Source: an uncultured Candidatus Saccharibacteria bacterium
GTDB taxonomy: Bacteria; Patescibacteria; Saccharimonadia; Saccharimonadales; CAMLKC01
Length of the DNA: 5,906 bases
Assembly: GCA_946479025.1 (NCBI GenBank)
Contig: CAMLDM010000045.1
Location: 1-5,906, forward strand
Direction of reading: 5' to 3'
The notes under the pieces are model-generated. The model did no database searches. It was not told where the DNA came from and saw nothing but the letters and a program-made list of their open reading frames with translations. Shown piece after piece: positions 1 to 5,766 of this stretch (positions within the stretch are counted from its first letter, which is position 1; every line of letters begins with the position of its first letter). The position numbers and the translations under genes were made by a program.

Positions 1-153
1 CAGCAGGCCAACGCCGCGCGCGACTTCGCCGGCGAGGATATGCTGCTCGACGTCAACGCGCTGGCCGCGGGCAAGGGCTATTACAGCGTCGGTGTTTACG
101 AAGTCACGCCGGACAACCGCATCCTCGCCTACGCGGACGACGACAAGACCTGA
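1..153 (+). pseudogene. Truncated oligopeptidase B (S9A peptidase) fragment, 5' end outside window
   Basis: An open frame enters from the left edge and ends at TGA 151-153, giving 50 residues. The stretch with LLDVNALA, YYSVG, then VTPDNRILAYA follows the part of the oligopeptidase B beta-propeller near residues 110-155 of about 690 (recalled E. coli PtrB has LLDANKRAA, FYSMG, ITPDNTIMALA in the same order and spacing). In the family this is followed by a GRRQY-like segment, the rest of the propeller and the Ser-Asp-His hydrolase domain. Here the frame stops after ADDDKT, and no other frame downstream continues the homology. The fragment therefore cannot be an active serine peptidase. Its GC content is about 66% by hand count, clearly above the rest of the window, and its third codon positions are mostly G or C. 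It may be a decayed or recombined remnant, a transferred piece, or a chimeric contig end; the sequence alone cannot separate these. Confidence 0.6.
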
Positions 154-240
154 CCAATCCGGCTAACCGGCTCCCTCTTAAAACGTGGTTGTGCGGGATC
201 GCCGCTAGTTAACATGCAGAATTCATGAAATACCTCTCAG

Positions 241-267
241 TTGTAAAAATTTTTATGCGGGTATACA
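241..267 (+). promoter_or_regulatory. Candidate promoter of the polysaccharide operon
   Basis: TTGTAA (241-246) and TATACA (262-267) are separated by 15 bp, shorter than the ideal 17. Transcription would begin near 274 and leave a 36-nt leader that keeps the AGAGGG ribosome-binding site at 296-301. A competing pair, TTGATA (269-274) and TATAGA (293-298) with an 18-bp gap, would start so close to the ATG that the ribosome-binding site would be lost, so I prefer the first. The rest of 154-309 is AT-richer than the fragment to its left and shows no gene, tRNA or convincing terminator. Confidence 0.35.
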
Positions 268-309
268 GTTGATAGAGAGGACCATCATAAGATATAGAGG
301 GCGATAATT

Positions 310-1425
310 ATGAGCGGCGAGTCGAGCGCAAAATCCAACCAGCGCAAAGAACGACTTGCACTTTTGCTACCCGCTCACAACGAAGAACTTATTATCGCCA
401 CGACCATTCGTTCCGCCGTAGCCGCCGGCATGGAAAAAGCGGACATTTACGTAGTCGACGACGATTCTAGCGATAGAACACGCGAGATTGCCGTAGGCGA
501 ATTGCCCGCAGGTCATGTTCTCAGCGTCACGCGGAGCGGCAAAGCCCGCGCCGTCAAACAGGCATTCGACTACTTCGAGCTAGAAGATAAGTACTGCTGG
601 CTGCACGTTGCCGACGCCGATAGCATCTTTTGCAAAAATTATTTCCGCATCTACCGCGAATACTTGAACATGGACGAGTGGTGCGCGGCCGTCGGCTTCG
701 TGCAAAGCATGGGTGGCAATTGGATCGCCAACTATCGAAGTTTCAGCTACACCTACGGACAGCATATTTTTCGCAGGATACAATCATGGTTTGGCGTTAT
801 ATCCGTACTACCCGGGCCGGTCACATGCTTTCGCACCGACATTATTAAAAAACTCAATTTCGAGACTGAAAGTCTGACCGAGGATTTTGACCTGACGGTT
901 CAGATACACCGCAATCATCTTGGAAGAATCCGGTTCATTCCGGAAGCTATCAACTATACCCAAGACCCACGGACATGGAAGGACTTTTACTCGCAGACGC
1001 TGCGCTGGCAGCGTGGCTTTTTTCAGGGGGTACGCAAATATCATCTCGGGCTGCGTCCGCGCATGATTGATCTTGGCGTGGGCTACCAGCTAAGTGAAAG
1101 CGTCTATTACCTGTGCCAGTTCCTGATTATCCTGCCGCTTTTATTTTACGTCACGCACAGCCTGGGCGCGCCGCTCATGCTTATTCTCGCAGACTACTGC
1201 ATGATCTGCCTATTGGCGCTTTTTTCAGCGGTTGCCGTAAAGCGCCCGGTCATTTTAACGACACTGCCATATTTTTACTTGCTCCGTATCGCAGAGCTTT
1301 TTATATTTTTCCAGGCATTCGTGGAAATTATCATTCTTCGGCGCTTCAAGACCGTACCGCGCGGATGGGAGACGAAGGACCGACGATACAGCATCGCACT
1401 TAATGAAATTAAGGGGTTGGAGTGA
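310..1425 (+). CDS. Processive family 2 glycosyltransferase (PgaC/IcaA/NodC-like), membrane-bound
   Basis: This 371-residue protein probably polymerises a beta-linked N-acetylhexosamine or similar sugar from a nucleotide-sugar donor on the inner face of the membrane and extrudes the chain. The GT-A domain starts at once (LLLPAHNEE, residues 18-26) and has the processive-GT2 signature in order: DDDSSD (50-55, nucleotide binding), DAD (102-104, metal), GPVTCFR (169-175), TED (190-192, catalytic base region) and QTLRW (229-233, the QxxRW acceptor motif). Hydrophobic helices follow near 263-283, 287-309 and 315-343. Unlike PgaC or NodC there is no membrane segment before the catalytic domain. The start is supported by AGAGGG 8 nt upstream of ATG. 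The stop overlaps the start of the deacetylase gene by one base, so the two are probably translationally coupled. The partner deacetylase argues for an N-acetylated product; cellulose- or hyaluronan-like products are not excluded. Confidence 0.88.
   Translation: MSGESSAKSNQRKERLALLLPAHNEELIIATTIRSAVAAGMEKADIYVVDDDSSDRTREIAVGELPAGHVLSVTRSGKARAVKQAFDYFELEDKYCWLHVADADSIFCKNYFRIYREYLNMDEWCAAVGFVQSMGGNWIANYRSFSYTYGQHIFRRIQSWFGVISVLPGPVTCFRTDIIKKLNFETESLTEDFDLTVQIHRNHLGRIRFIPEAINYTQDPRTWKDFYSQTLRWQRGFFQGVRKYHLGLRPRMIDLGVGYQLSESVYYLCQFLIILPLLFYVTHSLGAPLMLILADYCMICLLALFSAVAVKRPVILTTLPYFYLLRIAELFIFFQAFVEIIILRRFKTVPRGWETKDRRYSIALNEIKGLE
1411..1416 (+). promoter_or_regulatory. Ribosome-binding site deciding the deacetylase start
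   Basis: AAGGGG lies inside the end of the glycosyltransferase gene, 8 nt before ATG 1425 but only 5 nt before the in-frame GTG at 1422. The spacing favours ATG 1425, which shares the A of the upstream TGA stop (TGATG) and fits translational coupling. Confidence 0.6.
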
Positions 1426-2819
1426 TGTGGAAATATGCCGAACGATACAAGAAATGGCAGAAAAACGTACCCCTCGTATCTCCATTTGTGGTAGGCTGCG
1501 GCGTGGTTGCCGCCCTATATTTTTTCTCGCGCATCGTCCTTATCGTATCGCCGGCCCTCGTACTGGAGCAAACGGCCTTCAAGCCCGCCGACAGCGGAAG
1601 CATCGTATGTAGCGAGGAAGAGGACGGCCAGCTGGCTGATCCGCAGCCGATTTTGTCCACAAGCTACCAAAAACGTATCCACGAAGCACGTGGACTCGGG
1701 CCGAACCTGGTGAAAAATCCCGACCTTAGAGATATTACTGCCGGAACATCACAGCCGACAGGCTACACGCACAGTATCGAGAACCGCACTTCGCACTATG
1801 ACTTTTTAGAAGACAATCATGACCGGCGGTTTCTTCGGACAAAAGTTACAAAAGACCCTGCTAAAAATACCGTGCCTCCGGCATGGCAAATCAGCCCCGT
1901 TGCCGTCCGGCCGCACCACACCTACGCTTATAGTTTCTGGTATCGCAGCAACACACCGGTAAAAGTGTCGCTCGAATACATAGCTAATAGGAAAACAAAA
2001 TATGCCGAAGTTACCACCTTGCAGGCAACGGCTACATGGCAACAGTTTGCCGCTCACTTCAGCAACGAAGACAACGCCGCGTCGCTACGCTTTGATCTTA
2101 ATGGAAGCGGGGCAGCACAGACGGACACGCGCTCATTCGACATTCACGAGATACAAGACGCACGTCTAGGCACGGGTATAGTAAGCGTCGCTTTTGACGA
2201 CGGCTGGCAAAGCGTTAAGGATCATGCCCTTGCGCTGCTGAATAAATACCAGATTCGCACCACACAGTATATTATTACCGACGTGGCAGCCCAGGCTGTG
2301 CGCGGCTATATGGACTTTAACACCTTGAAAATGCTGAGAAGTACCGGCCAGGAAATCGGCTCCCACTCGCTTCGACACTGCAATCAAACCATGCTGAAGC
2401 CCGCCGATCTAGAAATGACAGCAACAAGCAGCAAGCAAACGCTCGAGCGTCAGCAGCTCGGCCCGATTAAAAGTTTCGCGTATCCGCTGGGACAATACGA
2501 CAGTAAAACCCAGGCAGTTTACGAAAAACAATATCCGCTAATACGAACCTCCGACTTCGGCTACAATGACCGCTACTTCGACGAAACGAACATTCATTCG
2601 ATCGCCATACTAAGTACGACCACCGATGCCGAATTTAAATCCTGGCTAAATCAGGCTAAGCAGCATCGCATGTGGGTCGTGCTGGTATACCACAATGTTG
2701 ATGCGCCGGGCGAGTATAGCGTTACAAGCACCCAGCTTGAAAAGCAGCTACAAATGATAAAGGCGAGCGGCCTGAGAACGCTACCGCTCAGCGAAGCCGC
2801 ATCCAGCATACGAAGGTAG
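1425..2819 (+). CDS. Membrane-anchored polysaccharide deacetylase (NodB/CE4 family) with N-terminal beta-sandwich domain
   Basis: This 464-residue protein should remove N-acetyl groups from a polysaccharide outside the membrane. A hydrophobic segment at about 17-47 follows a basic N terminus and acts as an uncleaved anchor or signal. Residues about 94-247 start with NLVKNPDL and alternate aromatic and hydrophobic strands (AYSFWYRS, ATWQQFAAHF), as in CBM4/9-like carbohydrate-binding jelly rolls; this domain call is tentative. The NodB domain fills the C-terminal half: VAFDDG (255-260, catalytic Asp and metal Asp), HSLRH (314-318, the HSxxH metal histidines), FAYPLGQYD (351-359, motif 3) and VLVYHNV (419-425, the C-terminal Leu-His-type motif). 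All metal ligands are present, so activity is expected. FAYPxGxxD is typical of the PgaB/IcaB branch. ATG 1425 is chosen over GTG 1422 because of ribosome-binding-site spacing. It is coupled to the upstream polymerase, its likely functional partner, and followed directly by a strong terminator. Confidence 0.88.
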   Translation: MWKYAERYKKWQKNVPLVSPFVVGCGVVAALYFFSRIVLIVSPALVLEQTAFKPADSGSIVCSEEEDGQLADPQPILSTSYQKRIHEARGLGPNLVKNPDLRDITAGTSQPTGYTHSIENRTSHYDFLEDNHDRRFLRTKVTKDPAKNTVPPAWQISPVAVRPHHTYAYSFWYRSNTPVKVSLEYIANRKTKYAEVTTLQATATWQQFAAHFSNEDNAASLRFDLNGSGAAQTDTRSFDIHEIQDARLGTGIVSVAFDDGWQSVKDHALALLNKYQIRTTQYIITDVAAQAVRGYMDFNTLKMLRSTGQEIGSHSLRHCNQTMLKPADLEMTATSSKQTLERQQLGPIKSFAYPLGQYDSKTQAVYEKQYPLIRTSDFGYNDRYFDETNIHSIAILSTTTDAEFKSWLNQAKQHRMWVVLVYHNVDAPGEYSVTSTQLEKQLQMIKASGLRTLPLSEAASSIRR

Positions 2820-2851
2820 CCGTAAGCGTCCAAAGTCTTTCTTGGCATTAT

Positions 2852-2889
2852 AAAAAACGAGGCCCTCGCGCAAGGGGCCTCGCCTTTTT
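2852..2889. terminator. Bidirectional intrinsic terminator between convergent genes
   Basis: CGAGGCCC (2858-2865) pairs perfectly with GGGCCTCG (2875-2882) over 8 bp around a 9-nt loop. TTTTT (2885-2889) follows on the + strand. A run of six A at 2852-2857 precedes the stem, giving a U tract for transcripts from the right. The hairpin sits in the 80-bp gap between the ends of the deacetylase gene and the convergent Asn-rich gene, so it can stop both. Confidence 0.85.
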
Positions 2890-2899
2890 AGTGTTATTT

Positions 2900-3691
2900 T
2901 TACACGTGGTGTGGGTGGTGCTCGTCTTCCACCTTCACGGTCGTGGTTGAGTTATCCTCGATTGTGTTTCCAGAGTTGACGTTCATCGAGTGGTCGTCTT
3001 TATTGAAGGAATCATTAACGACTGTCGTGTTATTTGTAGTAGTCGTCGTTGTTGTGTTGCCAGAATCTTTCACGATGATTTTCTTGTCGTGGGAATCCTT
3101 GTTGAACGAGTCGTTGATGACCGACGTGTTGTTTGAAGCGAAGTTGTCGACATCGGTGTGGCTGTAGTTGCTACCGTTTGTCGCCGTGTTGTTACTGACG
3201 ACCGCGCCGTTTCCTGTTACCGCAACAGATGAGCTGGTCGTGTTGTTCGAAGCAATCGTGTTATTGCTGTTGATGTTCTTAGTGTTGGTTATAGTCTTGT
3301 TTGAAACATAGCTGTTGTATGAGTTTTTAATGACCTTCGTCAGCTGGGCAGGCGGCATTAGATTGTGGTGCTTTGATGAATTGTAGTTCATGTGATACGT
3401 CGTTGCGGTCGTTGCCTTTGCTGTCGGCTGAGAGCCTTCAGATGGAACGTCGCCACAGTTTACCGGCTGAGCCTGGCCGCCGGAACTGGCGAGATAGCCT
3501 TCGGTGTAGGCTTTTGCATATTGCGCGTATGCGTCGCCCTGCGGATTTTGTGTTTGCATTGCGTTAGCTGGTTGACCCGCCGAGAAAATAGCGAGCGCAA
3601 CAGGAACGGCCGCCATCATTCCTACGAACGACGAGACGGCTGATAAAATCGTTGTCTTCTGTGCACTAGGTGCATGATTAATACGTGACAT
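2900..3691 (-). CDS. Secreted Asn/Thr/Ser-rich repeat protein of unknown function
   Basis: I do not recognise the family. The 263-residue product has a basic start, a hydrophobic stretch at about 14-38 and PANA at 41-44, consistent with a Sec signal peptide cut after Ala44. A short QAY-type region holds the only cysteine (C79). From about residue 100 the chain is dominated by Asn, Thr, Ser and Val, with no long hydrophobic segment. The motif NDSFNKD occurs twice, at 193-199 and 226-232, 33 residues apart, inside longer similar units. Seven threonines run at 213-219. About 16 N-X-S/T tripeptides fall after residue 100, largely a result of composition. The tail is acidic and His-rich (EDEHHPHHV), possibly metal-binding. 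Short Asn/Thr/Val periodicity would suit a beta-solenoid, amyloid-like fibre or stalk at the cell surface; this is inference. The start has AAGGGAGAG just upstream (3696-3704) and a candidate promoter. No LPXTG or other obvious sorting motif is visible. Confidence 0.8.
   Translation of the reverse strand: MSRINHAPSAQKTTILSAVSSFVGMMAAVPVALAIFSAGQPANAMQTQNPQGDAYAQYAKAYTEGYLASSGGQAQPVNCGDVPSEGSQPTAKATTATTYHMNYNSSKHHNLMPPAQLTKVIKNSYNSYVSNKTITNTKNINSNNTIASNNTTSSSVAVTGNGAVVSNNTATNGSNYSHTDVDNFASNNTSVINDSFNKDSHDKKIIVKDSGNTTTTTTTNNTTVVNDSFNKDDHSMNVNSGNTIEDNSTTTVKVEDEHHPHHV
2981..3037 (-). repeat. Internal protein repeat, copy B (residues 219-237)
   Basis: This unit begins with TNNTTVVNDSFNKDDH. It matches copy A in 13 of 16 leading residues if conservative changes are counted, with NDSFNKD identical. 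At DNA level six of the seven NDSFNKD codons differ from copy A, all synonymously. Confidence 0.75.
3080..3136 (-). repeat. Internal protein repeat, copy A (residues 186-204)
   Basis: This unit begins with SNNTSVINDSFNKDSH and lies 99 bp (33 codons) upstream of copy B in the reading direction. Its codons for NDSFNKD are AAC GAC TCG TTC AAC AAG GAT, whereas copy B uses AAT GAT TCC TTC AAT AAA GAC. Confidence 0.75.
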
Positions 3692-3762
3692 AAGTCTCTC
3701 CCTTGTAAAACACCATCAAAAAGATAGTACGTTAATTGTCTCTCAGGGGCGCTCCCACGATA

Positions 3763-3790
3763 AGTATAACTGTGTGAATTTTCATGTCTG
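3763..3790 (-). promoter_or_regulatory. Candidate promoter of the Asn-rich protein gene
   Basis: Read on the minus strand, CAGACA (3785-3790) and TATACT (3763-3768) are 16 bp apart, matching 4/6 and 5/6 of the sigma-70 consensus. Transcription would start near 3756, leaving a leader of about 65 nt before ATG 3691. The gap 3692-3841 otherwise shows no gene, and I see no strong terminator for the upstream ATPase gene in it, so read-through from that gene is also possible. Confidence 0.45.
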
Positions 3791-3841
3791 TGATATTTCA
3801 TACAGAAATCGCTTCCGCTTCAGCGTATAATGCGCTCAATT

Positions 3842-4357
3842 CTAAGCAGCTTCATTCGTATCTATGGGTGGAGCGACTCCAGCGTGAAATACCGCATAGG
3901 TAATAATCCGGTGCTTGTTTGCCGCAGCCGGAACTTCGCATTGCCCCCATTCACTTGTAAGAGCTCTAACGATACCAAGGCCGCGCCTGTCTTCGGCAAC
4001 CCCGTCGGCAAATGGCGTCGCGTCTTCTTTTTCCGGCAAGGGAGCATCCGCATCGTTCGTCACCACGACAAATACCGTTTCTTCCGGCTGCGTAGTCCGC
4101 ACTACGTCGAGATCGATAAGCCCGTTGCCGTGCCGTGCCGCGTTACCCACAAATTCCGACATGGCAACATGCACATCATCCTGCAATCTTTCCGAGGCAC
4201 CCATCCTTTGCAGCGCGCGAAAGGCAAGTCGCCGCGCCAAGGAAGCGTGAAAATTCCGCGCTTCTACATCCAGCAACCTTGAATCGGGGAGAAAATCATT
4301 TGAAATAAATATGCCGGCGCTGTCGTCGTCCCAGAATTTTTCACCGCTTCGAGCCAT
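3842..4357 (-). CDS. Stand-alone GHKL ATPase, anti-sigma factor/serine kinase-like (RsbW/SpoIIAB type)
   Basis: The 171-residue product is almost entirely one HATPase_c_2 domain. The N box is SEFVGNAARHG (67-77), with Glu68, Asn72 and His76 in the usual places. A degenerate G1 region, VTNDADAPLP, lies at 99-108. The G2 region RRGLGIVRALTSEWG at 124-138 matches the 'GxGLxLVxxLxxxWG' pattern of single-domain anti-sigma kinases. There is no sensor, dimerisation-phosphoacceptor or membrane part, so it is not an ordinary sensor kinase. In this family such proteins bind a sigma factor or phosphorylate an anti-anti-sigma (STAS) protein; neither partner is visible in this window. Two adjacent ATGs exist (4358-4360 and 4355-4357). 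GGAGG at 4365-4369 is 4 nt from the first and 7 nt from the second, so I prefer the second. It lies upstream of the secreted Asn-rich gene on the same strand and is divergent from the methyltransferase gene. Confidence 0.82.
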   Translation of the reverse strand: MARSGEKFWDDDSAGIFISNDFLPDSRLLDVEARNFHASLARRLAFRALQRMGASERLQDDVHVAMSEFVGNAARHGNGLIDLDVVRTTQPEETVFVVVTNDADAPLPEKEDATPFADGVAEDRRGLGIVRALTSEWGQCEVPAAANKHRIITYAVFHAGVAPPIDTNEAA

Positions 4358-4364
4358 CATTACA

Positions 4365-4369
4365 CCTCC
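4365..4369 (-). promoter_or_regulatory. Ribosome-binding site deciding the GHKL ATPase start
   Basis: The minus strand reads GGAGG here. The 7-nt spacing to ATG 4357-4355 is better than the 4-nt spacing to the ATG immediately before it. Confidence 0.6.
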
Positions 4370-4383
4370 GTCTTATGCCACAT

Positions 4384-4411
4384 ACTATATACCTTTTTAA
4401 AAGTAACGCAA
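4384..4411 (-). promoter_or_regulatory. Candidate promoter of the GHKL ATPase gene
   Basis: On the minus strand TTGCGT (4406-4411) and TATAGT (4384-4389) are 16 bp apart. The -10 box matches the consensus at 5 of 6 positions, the -35 box at 3 of 6. Transcription would begin near 4377, about 20 nt before the start codon, leaving room for the GGAGG site. Confidence 0.45.
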
Positions 4412-4453
4412 ACATTGGTCAAAAGCCGATTTCCTATCTCTGTTAAAGTAACG
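4397..4453. repeat. Direct repeat AAAGTAACG in the divergent intergenic region
   Basis: AAAGTAACG occurs at 4400-4408 and 4445-4453, 45 bp apart; extended to 12 bp (4397-4408 and 4442-4453) the copies agree at 10 positions. The left copy overlaps the -35 box proposed for the ATPase gene, and the right copy directly abuts the -10-like box of the methyltransferase gene. This placement would suit a shared operator; binding is inferred only. Confidence 0.4.
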
Positions 4454-4459
4454 TATACT
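4431..4459 (+). promoter_or_regulatory. Candidate promoter giving a leaderless methyltransferase mRNA
   Basis: TATACT (4454-4459) matches the -10 consensus at 5 of 6 positions; a poor -35 (TTCCTA, 4431-4436) lies 17 bp upstream. The predicted transcription start, near 4466, is only 2 nt before ATG 4468, and there is no Shine-Dalgarno sequence before any candidate start codon. Confidence 0.4.
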
Positions 4460-4467
4460 TGATGGAT

Positions 4468-5766
4468 ATGAAACAACCTCTTTTTAAAACATTGACACTC
4501 GACAAGATCGTGGGCGGCGGACAAGCGCTCGGCCAGCTTGATTACGGCAAAAAAGTATTTGCGTGGGGTGGACTGCCGGATGAAAAAGTACAAATACAAG
4601 TAACAAAAAAGAAGTCCAGCTTTCTGGAAGGCATCGTTACCGAAGTTATTGAGCCAAGCAAGGAGCGTATCACGCCGCGCGACCCCGAAAGTTTTCTTTC
4701 CACTAGCCCCTGGCAGATCATGGACTTTGAAGCCGAGCAGCGTTACAAAGCCGCGCTGATTGAGGAAGCCTTCGAGCTGCACGATATCGTCGTTCCCGAA
4801 CCTATTGATGTTTACACCGACGGCCACGAGTTCGAATACCGTAATAAGATCGAATTTAGTTTTTGGTGGGAAAAAGAGGCGGATCAGCTCGACCTGGCAT
4901 TTTTTAGGCGCGGCACTCACGGTAAAATTCCCGTTAACGGTACGAGTCTGGCGCATCCGGTTATTAATACGGCAGCGCAGGCCATCCGTAATCTTCTGAG
5001 AACTCGCAGAGCGCAGGCCTACGACCTGAAAACCGTCATCATTCGCTGCGACCAAAACGGCAGCGTGGCTATTCAGCTCTACGTTAAAGACGAGATGTTC
5101 GATGCATTTACCGAAGATGAGCTAAACAGCCTGAAGGTTGCCGGCTTCGAACTGATTTTCAGCAACCCCAAGAGTCCGGCCAGCGTCATTACAAGGCGCC
5201 TTCAGGCGTGGGGGACAACCACACTGACGGATACTATTCTCGACGTGCCGTTCACCTACGCCGTTGAAGGGTTTTTCCAGATCAATCTGCCGGTGTACGA
5301 GCAGGCGCTCCTGGACATGAAAAAGTGGGTGGAGCCGGGCAAACCGGCCGTCGATCTTTATAGCGGCGTCGGTACGATCGGTCTGACTATCGGTGGCGAC
5401 AACGTCACGATGGTGGAGATTAACGAACATGCCGTGCGTGAAATGGAACGGAATATCACGGCGCTTGAGCGCGAAAAAGCCGCCAAAGCCATCTTAGCAC
5501 CAAGCGAAACGGCACTCGAACACATCAGCGGCGATGCAACGATCATCGTCGATCCGCCACGCGCCGGCCTCCACGAAGACGTCGTAAATAAGCTACTCGA
5601 GACAAAGCCGTCCCGTATCATTTACCTCAGCTGCAACCCAGTCACGCAGGCCCGCGACGTCGCGCGCCTTGCTGAGAGTTACGGCATCCGTGCCCACCGC
5701 GGCTACAACTTTTTCCCGCGTACACCGCATATTGAGCACCTCGTGGTTCTTGATCTGAAACCTTAG
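4468..5766 (+). CDS. SAM-dependent uracil-5 RNA methyltransferase (RlmD/RlmCD/TrmA family)
   Basis: The 432-residue enzyme, close to the 433 of E. coli RlmD, should transfer a methyl group from S-adenosylmethionine to C5 of a uracil in 23S rRNA or tRNA. A TRAM-like RNA-binding domain covers about 1-62. EFEYRNKIEFSF (121-132) is the conserved insert-domain segment. FFQIN (269-273) is followed by SAM motif I, VDLYSGVGTIGL (295-306). DPPRAG (362-367) follows, then the nucleophile Cys389 in SCNP and the general base Glu423 in FPRTPHIEH. Every catalytic motif is intact. The [4Fe-4S] ligands are absent: the usual CxxxxxCxxC zone near residues 73-86 reads SFLSTSPWQ, and the whole protein has only two cysteines (194 and 389). 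ATG 4468 is chosen because of the upstream -10 box; TTG 4459 and ATG 4462 are in-frame alternatives, none with a ribosome-binding site. Position specificity (23S U1939 or U747, or tRNA U54) cannot be read from sequence. Confidence 0.9.
   Translation: MKQPLFKTLTLDKIVGGGQALGQLDYGKKVFAWGGLPDEKVQIQVTKKKSSFLEGIVTEVIEPSKERITPRDPESFLSTSPWQIMDFEAEQRYKAALIEEAFELHDIVVPEPIDVYTDGHEFEYRNKIEFSFWWEKEADQLDLAFFRRGTHGKIPVNGTSLAHPVINTAAQAIRNLLRTRRAQAYDLKTVIIRCDQNGSVAIQLYVKDEMFDAFTEDELNSLKVAGFELIFSNPKSPASVITRRLQAWGTTTLTDTILDVPFTYAVEGFFQINLPVYEQALLDMKKWVEPGKPAVDLYSGVGTIGLTIGGDNVTMVEINEHAVREMERNITALEREKAAKAILAPSETALEHISGDATIIVDPPRAGLHEDVVNKLLETKPSRIIYLSCNPVTQARDVARLAESYGIRAHRGYNFFPRTPHIEHLVVLDLKP

Noticed and set aside
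155..172. Inverted repeat CCGG-CTAA-CCGG after the oligopeptidase fragment
   Set aside because: Only a 4-bp stem with no T tract after it; too weak to call a terminator.
3043..3063. Seven-threonine run as a simple-sequence phase-variation tract
   Set aside because: The Thr codons are a mixture of ACA, ACG and ACT, so there is no uniform trinucleotide repeat prone to slippage.
3830..4282. A 150-codon + strand open frame opposite the GHKL ATPase gene, just after a perfect TATAAT at 3826-3831
   Set aside because: The translation is rich in Arg, Cys and Phe without any recognisable motif, whereas the opposite strand has clear N and G boxes. TATAAT has no acceptable -35 at 16-18 bp, so an antisense transcript is only a weak possibility.
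4360..5055. A 231-codon minus-strand frame opposite the methyltransferase
   Set aside because: It is a shadow of the strongly conserved methyltransferase gene; its own translation shows no family motif and its start lies within that gene.
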